A stretch of DNA of 64,000 nucleotides from Jannaschia pohangensis (GTDB taxonomy: Bacteria; Pseudomonadota; Alphaproteobacteria; Rhodobacterales; Rhodobacteraceae), in assembly GCF_900113875.1 (NCBI RefSeq), contig NZ_FORA01000001.1, positions 620,001-684,000 of the forward strand, written 5' to 3'. The first letter of the stretch is position 1, and every line of letters begins with the position of its first letter. A program made the position numbers and the translations under genes. The notes under the pieces are model-generated. The model did not search any database. It was not told the origin of the DNA and saw only the letters and a list, made by a program, of their open reading frames with translations. Shown here in pieces: positions 1 through 8,142 of the stretch.

Positions 1-333
1 CCACCAGAGCGGATCGGGCACATAGGCCAGCCCCTCCATCCGCGCGCCGAACCCCAAAGGGTCGACCATCGCATAGATGAACAGCCCCAGCGTCCCCAGC
101 GCCAGCATCGGACGCGGCAGGCGGTTCAGCCCATCGACGAAACGGTCGAACAGCCCGCGTGGCGCAAGCGCAAATTCATCGCCCAACTGATCCAGCGCCG
201 CCTGCTGGCTGGCATGGCCCAGGCGCTGGCCCTCGGTCGCGTTCGGGATAAACACCTCCGACACGCCCTGCACCGCGCGCCCCAGGGTTTCGACGGCCCC
301 GCTGCCGCGCACCAGCCCGGAAATCACCCCCAT
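1..333 (-). CDS. 3TM-type holin family protein, C-terminus cut by window edge
   Basis: The first 111 residues are visible and the C-terminus lies beyond the left edge. The visible part has a soluble stretch of about 70 residues and then a hydrophobic segment at about residues 73-90 (PRPMLALGTLGLFIYAMV), as in the three-helix holins that sit beside GH108 muramidases in Rhodobacterales. A holin would make the inner-membrane lesion that lets the muramidase reach the wall. Its ATG overlaps the end of the muramidase gene by 10 bases, so the two are probably translated as a unit. The pairing resembles the lysis pair that releases gene transfer agent particles in Rhodobacter capsulatus. That role is inferred, and a prophage remnant is the alternative. 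Confidence 0.6.
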   Translation of the reverse strand, partial: MGVISGLVRGSGAVETLGRAVQGVSEVFIPNATEGQRLGHASQQAALDQLGDEFALAPRGLFDRFVDGLNRLPRPMLALGTLGLFIYAMVDPLGFGARMEGLAYVPDPLWW

Positions 334-935
334 GCCGCGACCCGTGCCCGATGCTCGGCCTCGCTCAGATGATAGCGGGGCGAGATGAACTCTTCGGCCC
401 GGACGATCCAGCCGCCTTTGCCGCCGTCCCGACGCCGGGCGTATTTGCGCGACGACGGGCGACGGTCGGCCAGCGCATAGTACCAGTTGCGCCGTGCGAT
501 ACCGTAGGCATCGGCCAGATGCCCGGGCGCTTCGGCCAGTGCCGCGCGCGCGGCGGCGGCGGTCTGCGGCCCGATCTTGCCATCGACGGTGACCTTCTGC
601 CCCATTCGCCCCAGCAGGCGTTGCAGGATCTTCACCGCATTGGCCCCTGCATTCACCTGCATGTCGAAGACCGAGGCGTGCAGCACCTCGGGCAAGGTGT
701 CGATGCGGGGGCGGCGGAAGTAATGCTCGATGAAGATATCGGTCGCCCGGTCCCGCGTCAGGGCGCGCACGTCCGCCGTATCGACGTCCCCGTCGCCGTC
801 CAGATCAACGCCCAGACGCCGCATGGTGTGGATGGTGACCCCGTGGTTCGTCGCCCCGCCCGGGTCGTCGGGGTCGTTCACATAGCCGCCTTCGCGGGCG
901 ACAATCTCTGCGGCAATGTCCTCTACGGTCTGCAT
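324..935 (-). CDS. GH108-type N-acetylmuramidase (endolysin) with EF-hand-like loop
   Basis: A 203-residue soluble protein without a signal peptide. The N-terminus carries the GH108 signature, with the catalytic Glu15 in EGGY followed by NDPDDPGGATNHGVT. The second half (DGKIGPQTAAA onward) matches the peptidoglycan-binding part of this family. Residues 44-55, DLDGDGDVDTAD, fit a 12-residue EF-hand calcium loop. The expected activity is cleavage of the MurNAc-GlcNAc bond in peptidoglycan. The lack of an export signal and the overlapping holin gene fit holin-dependent release. The start at 935 has AGGAAAGG upstream. Two CtrA-like half-sites lie 50-76 bases upstream of the ATG. A gene transfer agent lysis gene is the favoured reading, and a prophage endolysin is possible. 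Confidence 0.85.
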   Translation of the reverse strand: MQTVEDIAAEIVAREGGYVNDPDDPGGATNHGVTIHTMRRLGVDLDGDGDVDTADVRALTRDRATDIFIEHYFRRPRIDTLPEVLHASVFDMQVNAGANAVKILQRLLGRMGQKVTVDGKIGPQTAAAARAALAEAPGHLADAYGIARRNWYYALADRRPSSRKYARRRDGGKGGWIVRAEEFISPRYHLSEAEHRARVAAWG

Positions 936-985
936 GGCAAACCCTTTCCTGCTCTGTTGGGAAAGGAGCCAGGCTGATCCTGAGC

Positions 986-1011
986 GGTTAACGAAAGCTT
1001 GCGATGGTTAA
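986..1011 (-). promoter_or_regulatory. Two CtrA-like half-sites upstream of the lysis genes
   Basis: On the minus strand the motif TTAACCAT (1004-1011) is followed by TTAACC (986-991). The two are in the same orientation and their starts are 20 bases apart, about two helical turns. TTAACCAT is the known half-site of the cell-cycle regulator CtrA in Caulobacter, and CtrA is required for gene transfer agent expression in R. capsulatus. The sites lie 50-76 bases upstream of the muramidase ATG. Binding is inferred. Confidence 0.5.
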
Positions 1012-1030
1012 CGAAGTGCTGTCGTTGCGG

Positions 1031-2236
1031 TCATGGCGTACGCTGCGCGATCAGCGCCACATCGACCGTCACCGCAAAGCCCACACTGGATTCGTCGGGA
1101 TAGGTTTCGCCCATCCCGAAATCGCGCCGGTCCAGCGCCACTTGCCCCGCCATGGTCGCCACGTCGCCGTCGATGGCCAGTGTGAATGGCAGCACCAGCG
1201 GCACCTCCACCCCCCGGATCGTCAGCGGACCTTCGGCGACATAGCCCTCGCCCTCGGACCGGATGACACCCGCAAAGGTGGCAGTGGGGAAGTCCACACT
1301 CGACAGGAAATCGCTCGACGTCGCCTGCGGCGTGACCGAGCCGAGCGTCAGCGTCCCGGTCGAGATCGCGACCTCCACCGTGCCATGGGTGCCGTCGGCC
1401 CGCGCCGCCTCGTCGAAGTCTATGGCCGCCTGCCAGTCGCCGAAGGTGCCGGTGACGGGACTGCCCAACTGGGCGACGGTGATCGAAAGCGTGCCCTCGG
1501 TCACCTCCCAGTTGGCGACGCCGTCGACTTGCGCGGCCTCGGTCGGGGCGGCGATGCTGGCCCCGTGGGGCGTCAAGACCATGCCGACCCCAAAGGTGGC
1601 CAGCCAGACCAGCGCCGCAGCCCCCAAAGGCAGCACATGGCCCCGCGCCTGCGCCAACGGGCCGGGATCGGTGCCGCGCCACATGCGGGCCATGGTCTGG
1701 TCGCGGTCGATGACGACATGCTTGATCGCCCCCAGAACATGCAGGATGACTGCAGCCGCCAGAACCTTGACGAAGGTCGTGTGCAGAACCGCAAGCCGCG
1801 CAGCCAGCTCCGCGTCCTGCGGGACGAAGGGCAGGGTTTGGCCGAAGGGCCACCAGATCGGCGCAAAGCCGGTCGTCGCCGCATGTTCCGACCAGCCCAG
1901 AAGCGGCACCAGAACCAGCGACCCGTAAAGCAGCCAATGAACCGCGCCCGCCAGAAACCCCTCGATCCCGCCATGCAACGGTCGCGGACGCGGCTGACTG
2001 ATCGCCCAAAAGATGCGCGCCAGGGCGACGAAGAAGATCGTCACGCCGACCGTCTTGTGGAACGAAAAGAGCCAGGCCTTCTGCGCCAGCGCCGCGTCGG
2101 TGTCGAAGGGCGCGTCATAGGCGAGGTTGCCCAGCACGAAAGCGGTCACGATCAGGACGGCGATTGACCAGTGAAAGGCACGTTCCACCCATCCATAGGC
2201 AGACGTCGTGTTGGTTGCGGCGGTGTGAACGGTCAT
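1031..2236 (-). CDS. Cytochrome b561-YceI fusion protein
   Basis: A 401-residue two-domain membrane protein. Residues 1 to about 200 form a cytochrome b561 (CybB-type) domain with four hydrophobic helices and heme-ligand histidines such as in AFHWSI, FHKTVG and ILHVLGAIKH. A further helix (LPLGAAALVWLATFGVGMVL) leads into a YceI-like lipocalin domain (about 225-400) with TGTFGDWQAAIDFD and YPDESSVGFAVTVDV. YceI domains bind isoprenoid or amphipathic ligands in the periplasm. A b561-YceI fusion suggests electron exchange with quinone at the membrane, possibly linked to a bound isoprenoid. The gene stands alone, with the lysis genes downstream on the same strand and fabD divergent. Confidence 0.85.
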   Translation of the reverse strand: MTVHTAATNTTSAYGWVERAFHWSIAVLIVTAFVLGNLAYDAPFDTDAALAQKAWLFSFHKTVGVTIFFVALARIFWAISQPRPRPLHGGIEGFLAGAVHWLLYGSLVLVPLLGWSEHAATTGFAPIWWPFGQTLPFVPQDAELAARLAVLHTTFVKVLAAAVILHVLGAIKHVVIDRDQTMARMWRGTDPGPLAQARGHVLPLGAAALVWLATFGVGMVLTPHGASIAAPTEAAQVDGVANWEVTEGTLSITVAQLGSPVTGTFGDWQAAIDFDEAARADGTHGTVEVAISTGTLTLGSVTPQATSSDFLSSVDFPTATFAGVIRSEGEGYVAEGPLTIRGVEVPLVLPFTLAIDGDVATMAGQVALDRRDFGMGETYPDESSVGFAVTVDVALIAQRTP

Positions 2237-2376
2237 GCGAAGCCTCCGACGATAATCTTACCTATCTAGCGCAGCGAGCGGTATCTGCACCATCCCATGT
2301 CGCGCACAGACCCCGTGCAGGCTTCACAGCGACGGATCGGATGGTTAGACGCGGGCAACGACATCGGGGGGATACC

Positions 2377-3315
2377 ATGAGCAGAGCATTCGTCTTTCCG
2401 GGCCAGGGCGCCCAGACCATCGGCATGGGCCGCGATCTGGCCGACAGCTACCCCGCCGCGCGCGCGGTCTTCGACGAGGTGGACGAGGCCCTGGGCGAAA
2501 ACCTGTCCCGTCTGATCTGGGAGGGCGAGGCCGAGGCGCTGACCCTGACCGCCAATGCGCAGCCGGCGCTGATGGCGACTTCCATTGCCGCCCTGCGCGC
2601 TCTCGGGGCCGAAGGGATCACCGTCTCCGACCACGCCGCCTATGTCGCGGGCCACTCCCTGGGTGAATATTCCGCGCTGGTCGCCGCCGGGTCGCTGACC
2701 CTGGCCGATGCGGCGCGCCTGCTGCGCATTCGCGGCGAGGCGATGCAGAGCGCCGTGCCCGTGGGCGTCGGTGCCATGGCAGCCTTGCTGGGCCTTGGGT
2801 TCGAAGACGCCCGCGCCGTCGCCGAAGAGGCCGCGCAGGGCGAAATCTGTCAGGCCGCCAACGACAACGACCCCGGTCAGGTGGTGGTGTCGGGCCACAA
2901 GGGCGCGGTCGACCGGGCATTGGTCATCGCCAAGGAACGCGGGGCGAAACGCGCGCTTCTGCTGCCCGTGTCCGCCCCCTTCCACTGCGACCTGATGGCC
3001 CCTGCCGCGCGGGCCATGGCCGAAGCGCTTGACGATGTGGAAATCGCCGACCCGATCGTGCCGCTCGTGGCCAATGTCACGGCCGATGCGGTGTCAGATG
3101 CCACGACCATCCGCTCCCTGCTGGTCGATCAGGTCACCGGGTCGGTTCGCTGGCGCGAAAGCGTCGGACGCCTGGCCGAGCTGGGCGTGACCGAAATCTG
3201 GGAAATCGGCGCGGGCAAGGCCCTGTCCGGCATGGTCAAGCGCATCAATCGCGAGGTCGAGACCCGGGCCGTCGGCACCGCTGCGGATGTCGCCGCGGCC
3301 AAAGAAGCACTTTAA
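2377..3315 (+). CDS. fabD: Malonyl-CoA:ACP transacylase
   Basis: A 312-residue cytoplasmic enzyme of normal FabD length. It moves malonyl from CoA to acyl carrier protein for fatty-acid elongation. The start was placed at ATG 2377 (MSRAFVFPGQG), because the family begins with exactly this FPGQGAQ segment and the longer upstream reading frame has no family match. The nucleophile Ser94 lies in GHSLGEYSAL, and the paired His lies in APFHCDLM. GGGGGA precedes the ATG. fabG follows after 13 bases and acpP lies downstream, so this is a standard fatty-acid synthesis cluster. Confidence 0.97.
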   Translation: MSRAFVFPGQGAQTIGMGRDLADSYPAARAVFDEVDEALGENLSRLIWEGEAEALTLTANAQPALMATSIAALRALGAEGITVSDHAAYVAGHSLGEYSALVAAGSLTLADAARLLRIRGEAMQSAVPVGVGAMAALLGLGFEDARAVAEEAAQGEICQAANDNDPGQVVVSGHKGAVDRALVIAKERGAKRALLLPVSAPFHCDLMAPAARAMAEALDDVEIADPIVPLVANVTADAVSDATTIRSLLVDQVTGSVRWRESVGRLAELGVTEIWEIGAGKALSGMVKRINREVETRAVGTAADVAAAKEAL

Positions 3316-3328
3316 GAAAGGCCTGCAT

Positions 3329-4066
3329 ATGTTTGACTTGACAGGAAAATGCGCGCTCGTCACCGGTGCCTCCGGTGGCATCGGCGCCGACATCGCCCGC
3401 GCCCTTCACGCGCAGGGTGCCACCGTCGGCCTGTCGGGCACGCGGGAGGAGCCGCTGAACGCGCTGGCCGCCGAACTGGGCGAGCGGGCCCATGTCCTGC
3501 CCTGCAACCTGTCGGACGCCGACGCCGTCAACGCGCTGCCCAAACAGGCAGCCGAGGCGATGGGCAGCGTCGACATCCTGATCAACAACGCCGGGATCAC
3601 CCGCGACAACCTCTTCATGCGCATGTCCGAAGACGAATGGGCCGATGTCATCAACGTCAACCTGACGTCTGCCTTCCGGCTGTCCAAGGGCGTGCTGCGC
3701 GGCATGATGAAGGCGCGCTGGGGCCGCATCGTGAACATCAGCTCCATCGTCGGCGCGACGGGCAACCCCGGTCAGGGCAATTATGCGGCCTCCAAGGCCG
3801 GCATGGTCGGCATGGCCAAATCGCTCGCCTACGAGGTGGCCAGCCGCAACATCACCGTCAACACGGTGGCCCCCGGCTTCATCGCGACGCCCATGACCGA
3901 CAAGCTGACCGACGACCAGAAGGACAAGATCAACGGCCAGATCCCCGCCGGCCGCATGGGCACCCCCGGCGAAATCGCCGCTGCCTGCGTCTATCTGGCC
4001 AGCGATGAGGCCGCCTATGTCACGGGGGCCACGATCCACGTCAACGGCGGGATGGCGATGCTATGA
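3329..4066 (+). CDS. fabG: 3-oxoacyl-ACP reductase
   Basis: A 245-residue short-chain dehydrogenase of exactly the usual FabG length when started at ATG 3329 (MFDLTGKCALVTGASGG). The NADPH motif GASGGIG is at 13-19, NNAG at 86-89, and the catalytic residues are Ser138/139, Tyr152 and Lys156 (YAASK). It reduces 3-oxoacyl-ACP in each elongation cycle. It lies 13 bases after fabD, and its last codons overlap the ATG of the next gene by four bases (ATGA). Confidence 0.97.
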   Translation: MFDLTGKCALVTGASGGIGADIARALHAQGATVGLSGTREEPLNALAAELGERAHVLPCNLSDADAVNALPKQAAEAMGSVDILINNAGITRDNLFMRMSEDEWADVINVNLTSAFRLSKGVLRGMMKARWGRIVNISSIVGATGNPGQGNYAASKAGMVGMAKSLAYEVASRNITVNTVAPGFIATPMTDKLTDDQKDKINGQIPAGRMGTPGEIAAACVYLASDEAAYVTGATIHVNGGMAML

Positions 4067-4449
4067 GGCAGAATATTCCCTCGGGCAGCTACCTTGAGCC
4101 GATCATGGGCTTCAGCCGTGCCGTCCGCATCGGCAACCACATCGCCGTTGCGGGCACCGGTCCCATCGGCACGGACGCGACCGACACCTATGGGCAACTC
4201 GTCCGCTGTTTCGAGATCACCCGCGCCGCATTGGCCGAGGCGGGCGCCACGATGCAGGACGTCACGCGCACCCGAATCCTGTTGACGGACATCGCCGACT
4301 GGGAAGAGGCCGCCCGCGCCCACGGCGAGATCTTCCGCGACATCCGCCCTGTCATCACGGTGATGCAGGTCTCGGCCTTCGTCGATCCCGCCTGGCGGGT
4401 CGAGACCGAGGTGGACGCCATCGTCGGTGGCGACATAGCGTCTGATTGA
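4063..4449 (+). CDS. Rid (YjgF/YER057c/UK114) family protein without the deaminase arginine
   Basis: A 128-residue protein with the Rid-family fold signature (SYLEPIMGFSRAVRIGNHIAVAGTGPIG at the start, VETEVDAIV at the end). RidA hydrolyses reactive enamine and imine intermediates made by PLP enzymes, using an arginine in a PARS-like motif. Here the aligned segment reads RPVITVMQV, so that arginine appears to be missing, as in the Rid groups without imine deaminase activity. The ATG overlaps the fabG stop, so it is co-translated with fatty-acid genes. Its substrate is unknown. The family call is firm and the missing arginine comes from an alignment by eye. Confidence 0.8.
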   Translation: MRQNIPSGSYLEPIMGFSRAVRIGNHIAVAGTGPIGTDATDTYGQLVRCFEITRAALAEAGATMQDVTRTRILLTDIADWEEAARAHGEIFRDIRPVITVMQVSAFVDPAWRVETEVDAIVGGDIASD

Positions 4450-4457
4450 CAAAGGAT

Positions 4458-4485
4458 TTGCCAATCTGTGCCTCCATGATATAGG
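4458..4485 (+). promoter_or_regulatory. Candidate sigma-70 promoter for acpP
   Basis: The 146-base gap before acpP contains TTGCCA (4458-4463), 16 bases, then TATAGG (4480-4485). A perfect TTGACA at 4446-4451 lies further upstream but is too far from this -10. An own promoter would allow the high acpP expression usual for an abundant carrier protein. The assignment rests on pattern only. Confidence 0.35.
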
Positions 4486-4595
4486 CGGCGCACATATCCG
4501 GGGGGGACCTCGGGGTCCGGAAGATCGGGCCACCCGGCATGGGGTCACGGTCATGCACGATTGCCCCGCAAGGGGTCACGAGATGAGGTAGAGAC

Positions 4596-4829
4596 ATGAG
4601 CGACATCGAGGACCGCGTCCGCAAGAAAGTCGTCGAACACCTGGGCGTCGAGGAAGACAAGGTAACCGAGAATGCGTCGTTCATCGACGATCTGGGTGCC
4701 GACTCGCTCGATACCGTAGAACTGGTCATGGCGTTCGAGGAAGAATTCGGGATCGAGATCCCCGACGATGCAGCCGAGTCGATCCAGACCTTCGGCGACG
4801 CCGTGAGCTTCATCAAGGCCAACTCCTGA
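4596..4829 (+). CDS. acpP: Acyl carrier protein
   Basis: A 77-residue acidic protein with the universal ACP pattern. The 4'-phosphopantetheine attachment Ser37 lies in [12 protein letters not shown]. It carries the growing acyl chain between the fatty-acid synthase enzymes and to acyltransferases. It is in the same direction as fabD-fabG but separated by the Rid gene and a 146-base gap with a candidate promoter. A strong terminator follows, so the usual downstream partner fabF is not cotranscribed here and does not occur in the window. Confidence 0.98.
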   Translation: MSDIEDRVRKKVVEHLGVEEDKVTENASFIDDLGADSLDTVELVMAFEEEFGIEIPDDAAESIQTFGDAVSFIKANS

Positions 4830-4860
4830 TCCGCAACAGCGCGATCACGGGACAACGACG

Positions 4861-4886
4861 GGCGCCCCACGGGGCGCCTTTTCTTT
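4861..4886 (+). terminator. Rho-independent terminator after acpP
   Basis: GGCGCCCC (4861-4868) and GGGGCGCC (4871-4878) form a perfect GC stem, followed by TTTTCTTT (4879-4886). It lies 31 bases after the acpP stop and ends that transcript. Confidence 0.85.
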
Positions 4887-4926
4887 GTGACTGGTGCGGT
4901 TTCGGCGACCTGCTAGGGTGCGCGCC

Positions 4927-5823
4927 ATGGATGGCTTCGCCCCCCCTTCGCCCCTGCACGATGTCGCCCGCGACATCACCTACGCCCATGCGGCGCGCAG
5001 TCGTTCGGGCCGCGCCGTGATTCGCGGGCTCGAGGCGGTGACGGGGCGGCCGCACCTCCTCCGGCGGGCGCGCGGCTATCAATCCGCCATCGCTCAGGGC
5101 GCCAACTTCTGGGAGGAGATGGCCCGCCGCTATGGCATCCGGCCCCAGATCCTGCGCGGCGACCTGTCTGCCATTCCCGACCGGGGACCCGTCGTGGTCG
5201 TCGCCAATCATCCCTACGGCATTCTCGACGGCCTGATCCTGTCGCTGATCCTCGCCCGGCGGCGGCCGCAGGGGTTCAAGATCATGGCCAACGACGTCTT
5301 CCTGCGCGCCCCCGAACTGAGCGATATCGTCCTCCCCGTCAGCTTCGAGGAAAGCCGCGCCGCGCAAGCGCGCAACCTCGCCATGCGCAAGGTCGCTGTC
5401 GACGATCTGGTGGCGGGCGGTGCGCTCGGCATCTTTCCGGGCGGGGCCGTGTCCACCCCGGCCCGCCCCTTCGGCCCGGCCCGCGACCCCCATTGGCGCG
5501 GCTTCGCGGCCAAGCTGATCCGTGCGTCCGGCGCGACCGTCGTACCCGTGCATTTCGAAGGCAGCAATTCGCGCCTGTTCCACATCGCAAGCCACCTGCA
5601 CGCCAACCTGCGCACGGGCCTGCTGATCCGCGAATTCCGCGCCCGGACGGATGGACCCGTGCGCCTGTCTGTCGGAACGCCCATCCCGCCCAGAGAGATC
5701 GCGCAGATGCCGCTGAACAAGCGCGAACTTATGGCGTTCCTGCGCGAACGGACCTATGCACTGGGCCAGCAGAGCCCCGAGCTGGGTTTTGACTGGGACA
5801 AGCAGAAGGCAGGCTGCACATGA
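4927..5823 (+). CDS. Lysophospholipid/ornithine-lipid type acyltransferase (PlsC-like)
   Basis: A 298-residue member of the PlsC-type acyltransferases. Motif I is N94-H95-P-Y-G-I-L-D101, the NHPxGxxDG form with five residues between His and Asp, seen in the OlsA/haemolysin-like branch. A later FPGGAVST stands in place of the FPEG motif. It probably moves an acyl chain from ACP or CoA to a lyso-lipid at the inner face of the membrane, and the acpP gene just upstream fits that. The acceptor (lyso-phosphatidate or lyso-ornithine lipid) cannot be told from sequence. The start at 4927 was chosen over an upstream ATG in a non-family leader. The stop overlaps murI (ATGA). Confidence 0.8.
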   Translation: MDGFAPPSPLHDVARDITYAHAARSRSGRAVIRGLEAVTGRPHLLRRARGYQSAIAQGANFWEEMARRYGIRPQILRGDLSAIPDRGPVVVVANHPYGILDGLILSLILARRRPQGFKIMANDVFLRAPELSDIVLPVSFEESRAAQARNLAMRKVAVDDLVAGGALGIFPGGAVSTPARPFGPARDPHWRGFAAKLIRASGATVVPVHFEGSNSRLFHIASHLHANLRTGLLIREFRARTDGPVRLSVGTPIPPREIAQMPLNKRELMAFLRERTYALGQQSPELGFDWDKQKAGCT

Positions 5824-6629
5824 GCGTGGGCATCTTCGATTCGGGATTGGGCGGGCTGACCGTCTGGTCGGCGGTGCAAAGGCGCCTGCCCGACCTTGCC
5901 ATCACCTATTATGCCGACAGCGCCCATGCGCCCTACGGCGTGCGGACAGCCGACGACATCCACGACCTGACGCGCGCCGCCGTCAACAACATGTGGGACC
6001 GGGGCTGCGATCTGGTTGTACTGGCCTGCAATACCGCTTCGGCGGCGGCGCTGCGCCGGATGCAGGAGGCGGGCGTCCCCAAGGGCAAGCGCGTGCTCGG
6101 CGTCTTCGTCCCGCTGATCGAGGCGCTGACCGAACGCAACTGGGGCGACAATTCCCCGCCCCGCGAAGTGGCCGTCAAGCAGGTGGCCCTCTTCGCCACC
6201 CCCGCCACCGTCGCCAGCCGCGCCTTCCAGCGAGAGCTGGCCTTCCGCGCCATCGGCGTCGATGTCGAGGCACAGGCCTGCCCGGGTGTCGTGGACGCGA
6301 TCGAGGACGGCGACATGATCCTGGCCGAAGCGATGGTCCGAAGCCACGTCGACGCCCTGCGCCGCAAGATGCCCAAGCCGCAGGCCGCGATCCTGGGGTG
6401 CACGCATTACCCGCTGGTGCAGGACGCATTCCAGCGCGCCCTTGGCGAAGATGTGACCGTCTTTTCGCAGGCCGACATTGTCGCGGAGAGCCTGGCGGAC
6501 TACCTGAGCCGCAGGCCCGAGATGGGCGCCGGGGGCACATCGCGGATGCTGACCACGGGCGATCCCGAACAGGTCTCGGCCCGGGCGACGCAATTCCTGC
6601 GCCGTCCCATGACGTTCACTGCCGCCTGA
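5820..6629 (+). CDS. murI: Glutamate racemase
   Basis: A 269-residue enzyme that interconverts L- and D-glutamate for peptidoglycan synthesis. [10 protein letters not shown] is at residues 6-15. The two catalytic cysteines are Cys70 (ACNTAS) and Cys194 (GCTHYPLV). The start ATG overlaps the stop of the acyltransferase gene, and ccmE follows after nine bases, so the three genes are likely one transcript. Length and motifs are normal. Confidence 0.95.
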   Translation: MSVGIFDSGLGGLTVWSAVQRRLPDLAITYYADSAHAPYGVRTADDIHDLTRAAVNNMWDRGCDLVVLACNTASAAALRRMQEAGVPKGKRVLGVFVPLIEALTERNWGDNSPPREVAVKQVALFATPATVASRAFQRELAFRAIGVDVEAQACPGVVDAIEDGDMILAEAMVRSHVDALRRKMPKPQAAILGCTHYPLVQDAFQRALGEDVTVFSQADIVAESLADYLSRRPEMGAGGTSRMLTTGDPEQVSARATQFLRRPMTFTAA

Positions 6630-6638
6630 GGAGGGACC

Positions 6639-7091
6639 ATGCGTTCGCTCAAGAAGACCCGCCGCATTCAGGTCATCGCCATCGCGGCGCTGGCCCTGGC
6701 CGGATCCACGGCCCTGATCGGCTATGGCCTGAGCGATTCCATCGAATTCTTCCGCTCGCCCAGCCAGGTGGCCGAAGCCCCGCCGCCCCCGAACGAGATC
6801 TTCCGCATCGGCGGGCTGGTGGAGCCGGGCACGCTGGTGCGCGGCGAAGGCACGGCGATCACCTTCAACGTCACCGACGGCGGCGCGTCGATCCCGGTGA
6901 CCTATACCGGCATCCTGCCCGACCTCTTTGGCGAGGGCGAGGGCATGGTCGGAACCGGCGCTTATGTGAACAACGTCTTCGAAGCCACTGAAATCCTTGC
7001 TCGCCATGACGAGACCTACATGCCCAAAGAGGTGATCGAGGCGCTCAAGGAACAGGGTGTCTATCAGCCCGACGTGACCCCCGAAAGCTGA
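6639..7091 (+). CDS. ccmE: Cytochrome c maturation heme chaperone CcmE
   Basis: A 150-residue protein with one N-terminal membrane anchor (about 10-30) and a periplasmic OB-fold. The heme-attaching His123 and Tyr127 lie in LARHDETYMPKEV. CcmE receives heme from the CcmABCD complex and hands it to CcmF/H for attachment to apocytochrome c. Here it is not beside other ccm genes but behind murI. GGAGGGACC precedes the ATG. The final residues are a short charged tail. Confidence 0.95.
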   Translation: MRSLKKTRRIQVIAIAALALAGSTALIGYGLSDSIEFFRSPSQVAEAPPPPNEIFRIGGLVEPGTLVRGEGTAITFNVTDGGASIPVTYTGILPDLFGEGEGMVGTGAYVNNVFEATEILARHDETYMPKEVIEALKEQGVYQPDVTPES

Positions 7092-7094
7092 CGC

Positions 7095-7949
7095 GTGACG
7101 CCCCAGACCCTTCGCGCCGCCCTCTGGATGCTGGGCGCAATTGCCAGTTTCACCTCCATGGCCGTAGGCGGTCGCGCGGTCAGCCACGCGCTCGATACCT
7201 TCGAGATCATGATGTACCGCTCGGTCACCGGCGTCGTCGTCATGGTGACGATCATCGTACTGACCCGTCGGACGGCCGACATCCGGCGCGACTACCTGGG
7301 CCAGCACCTGATCCGTAACATCTGCCATTTCACGGGGCAGAACCTGTGGTTTCTGGCGATCACGCTGATCCCGCTGGCGCAGGTCTTCGCGCTGGAGTTC
7401 ACCTCGCCGATCTGGGTTCTGCTGCTGGCACCGCTGATCCTTGGCGAGAAAGTCCGCCCGATCCAACTGGTCGTCGCCGCCGCAGGCTTCGGCGGCGTGC
7501 TTCTGGTGGCCGACCCTTTCGGCGGCAGCCTGTCGCCCGGTCTGCTCTGGGCGGGTCTTGCCGCCGTGTCCTTCGCTCTGACGAACCTGCTGACACGCCG
7601 CCTGACCCGGCACGAGACGGTTGCGGGCATCCTTTTCTGGCTGACGGTGCTGCAACTGATGTTCGGGCTGGCCACCGCCGGGTTCGACGGCGACATCGCC
7701 CTGCCCGATGCGACCACCCTGCCCTGGGTCGTGATGATCGGCCTTGCCGGGTTGTGCGCGCATTGGTGCCTGACCAACGCCCTGTCGCTGGCGCCGGCGT
7801 CGACGATCATGCCGATCGACTTCGCGCGCCTGCCGCTGATCGCGACGATCGGTGCATTGTTCTACGCCGAACCATTGGACCCGATGGTCCTGCTCGGCGG
7901 CACGATCGTCTTCTTCGCGGCCTGGGCGAATCTGCGGCTGGCCCGCTGA
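7095..7949 (+). CDS. DMT superfamily (EamA) transporter
   Basis: A 284-residue membrane protein with about ten hydrophobic helices arranged as two EamA repeats, for example residues about 10-140 and 150-280. It has typical features such as a basic loop after helix two and GLCAHWCLTNALSLAPAS near the C-terminus. Such proteins export metabolites or drugs, and the substrate cannot be read from sequence. GTG at 7095 was chosen because it lies four bases after the ccmE stop and the encoded N-terminus fits the family. No ATG occurs nearby. Confidence 0.85.
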   Translation: MTPQTLRAALWMLGAIASFTSMAVGGRAVSHALDTFEIMMYRSVTGVVVMVTIIVLTRRTADIRRDYLGQHLIRNICHFTGQNLWFLAITLIPLAQVFALEFTSPIWVLLLAPLILGEKVRPIQLVVAAAGFGGVLLVADPFGGSLSPGLLWAGLAAVSFALTNLLTRRLTRHETVAGILFWLTVLQLMFGLATAGFDGDIALPDATTLPWVVMIGLAGLCAHWCLTNALSLAPASTIMPIDFARLPLIATIGALFYAEPLDPMVLLGGTIVFFAAWANLRLAR

Positions 7950-8142
7950 CGCGACACTTTGTTGCGCGGACGCCATAGTTCGCCTGCGAGTACCTCGAAT
8001 TATAGATGTGACGTAGCGTGTGATTTGACCGCTGCCCGCCCTTTACGCTCCAATGTCCTAGGAGAGGGCGTGTCACGAAAACGTTCGGACACGTGCCACG
8101 GGCCCACACTCACACCGGGCTCAAACAAGGGATGAGGACATC

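Noticed and set aside
1004-2167. Long plus-strand reading frames opposite the b561-YceI gene
   Set aside because: The minus-strand frame has clear domain motifs. The plus-strand frames are rich in Arg/Gly/Asp without motifs and are shadows of GC-rich coding sequence. The same holds for many frames opposite zwf, pgi, dctM and others.
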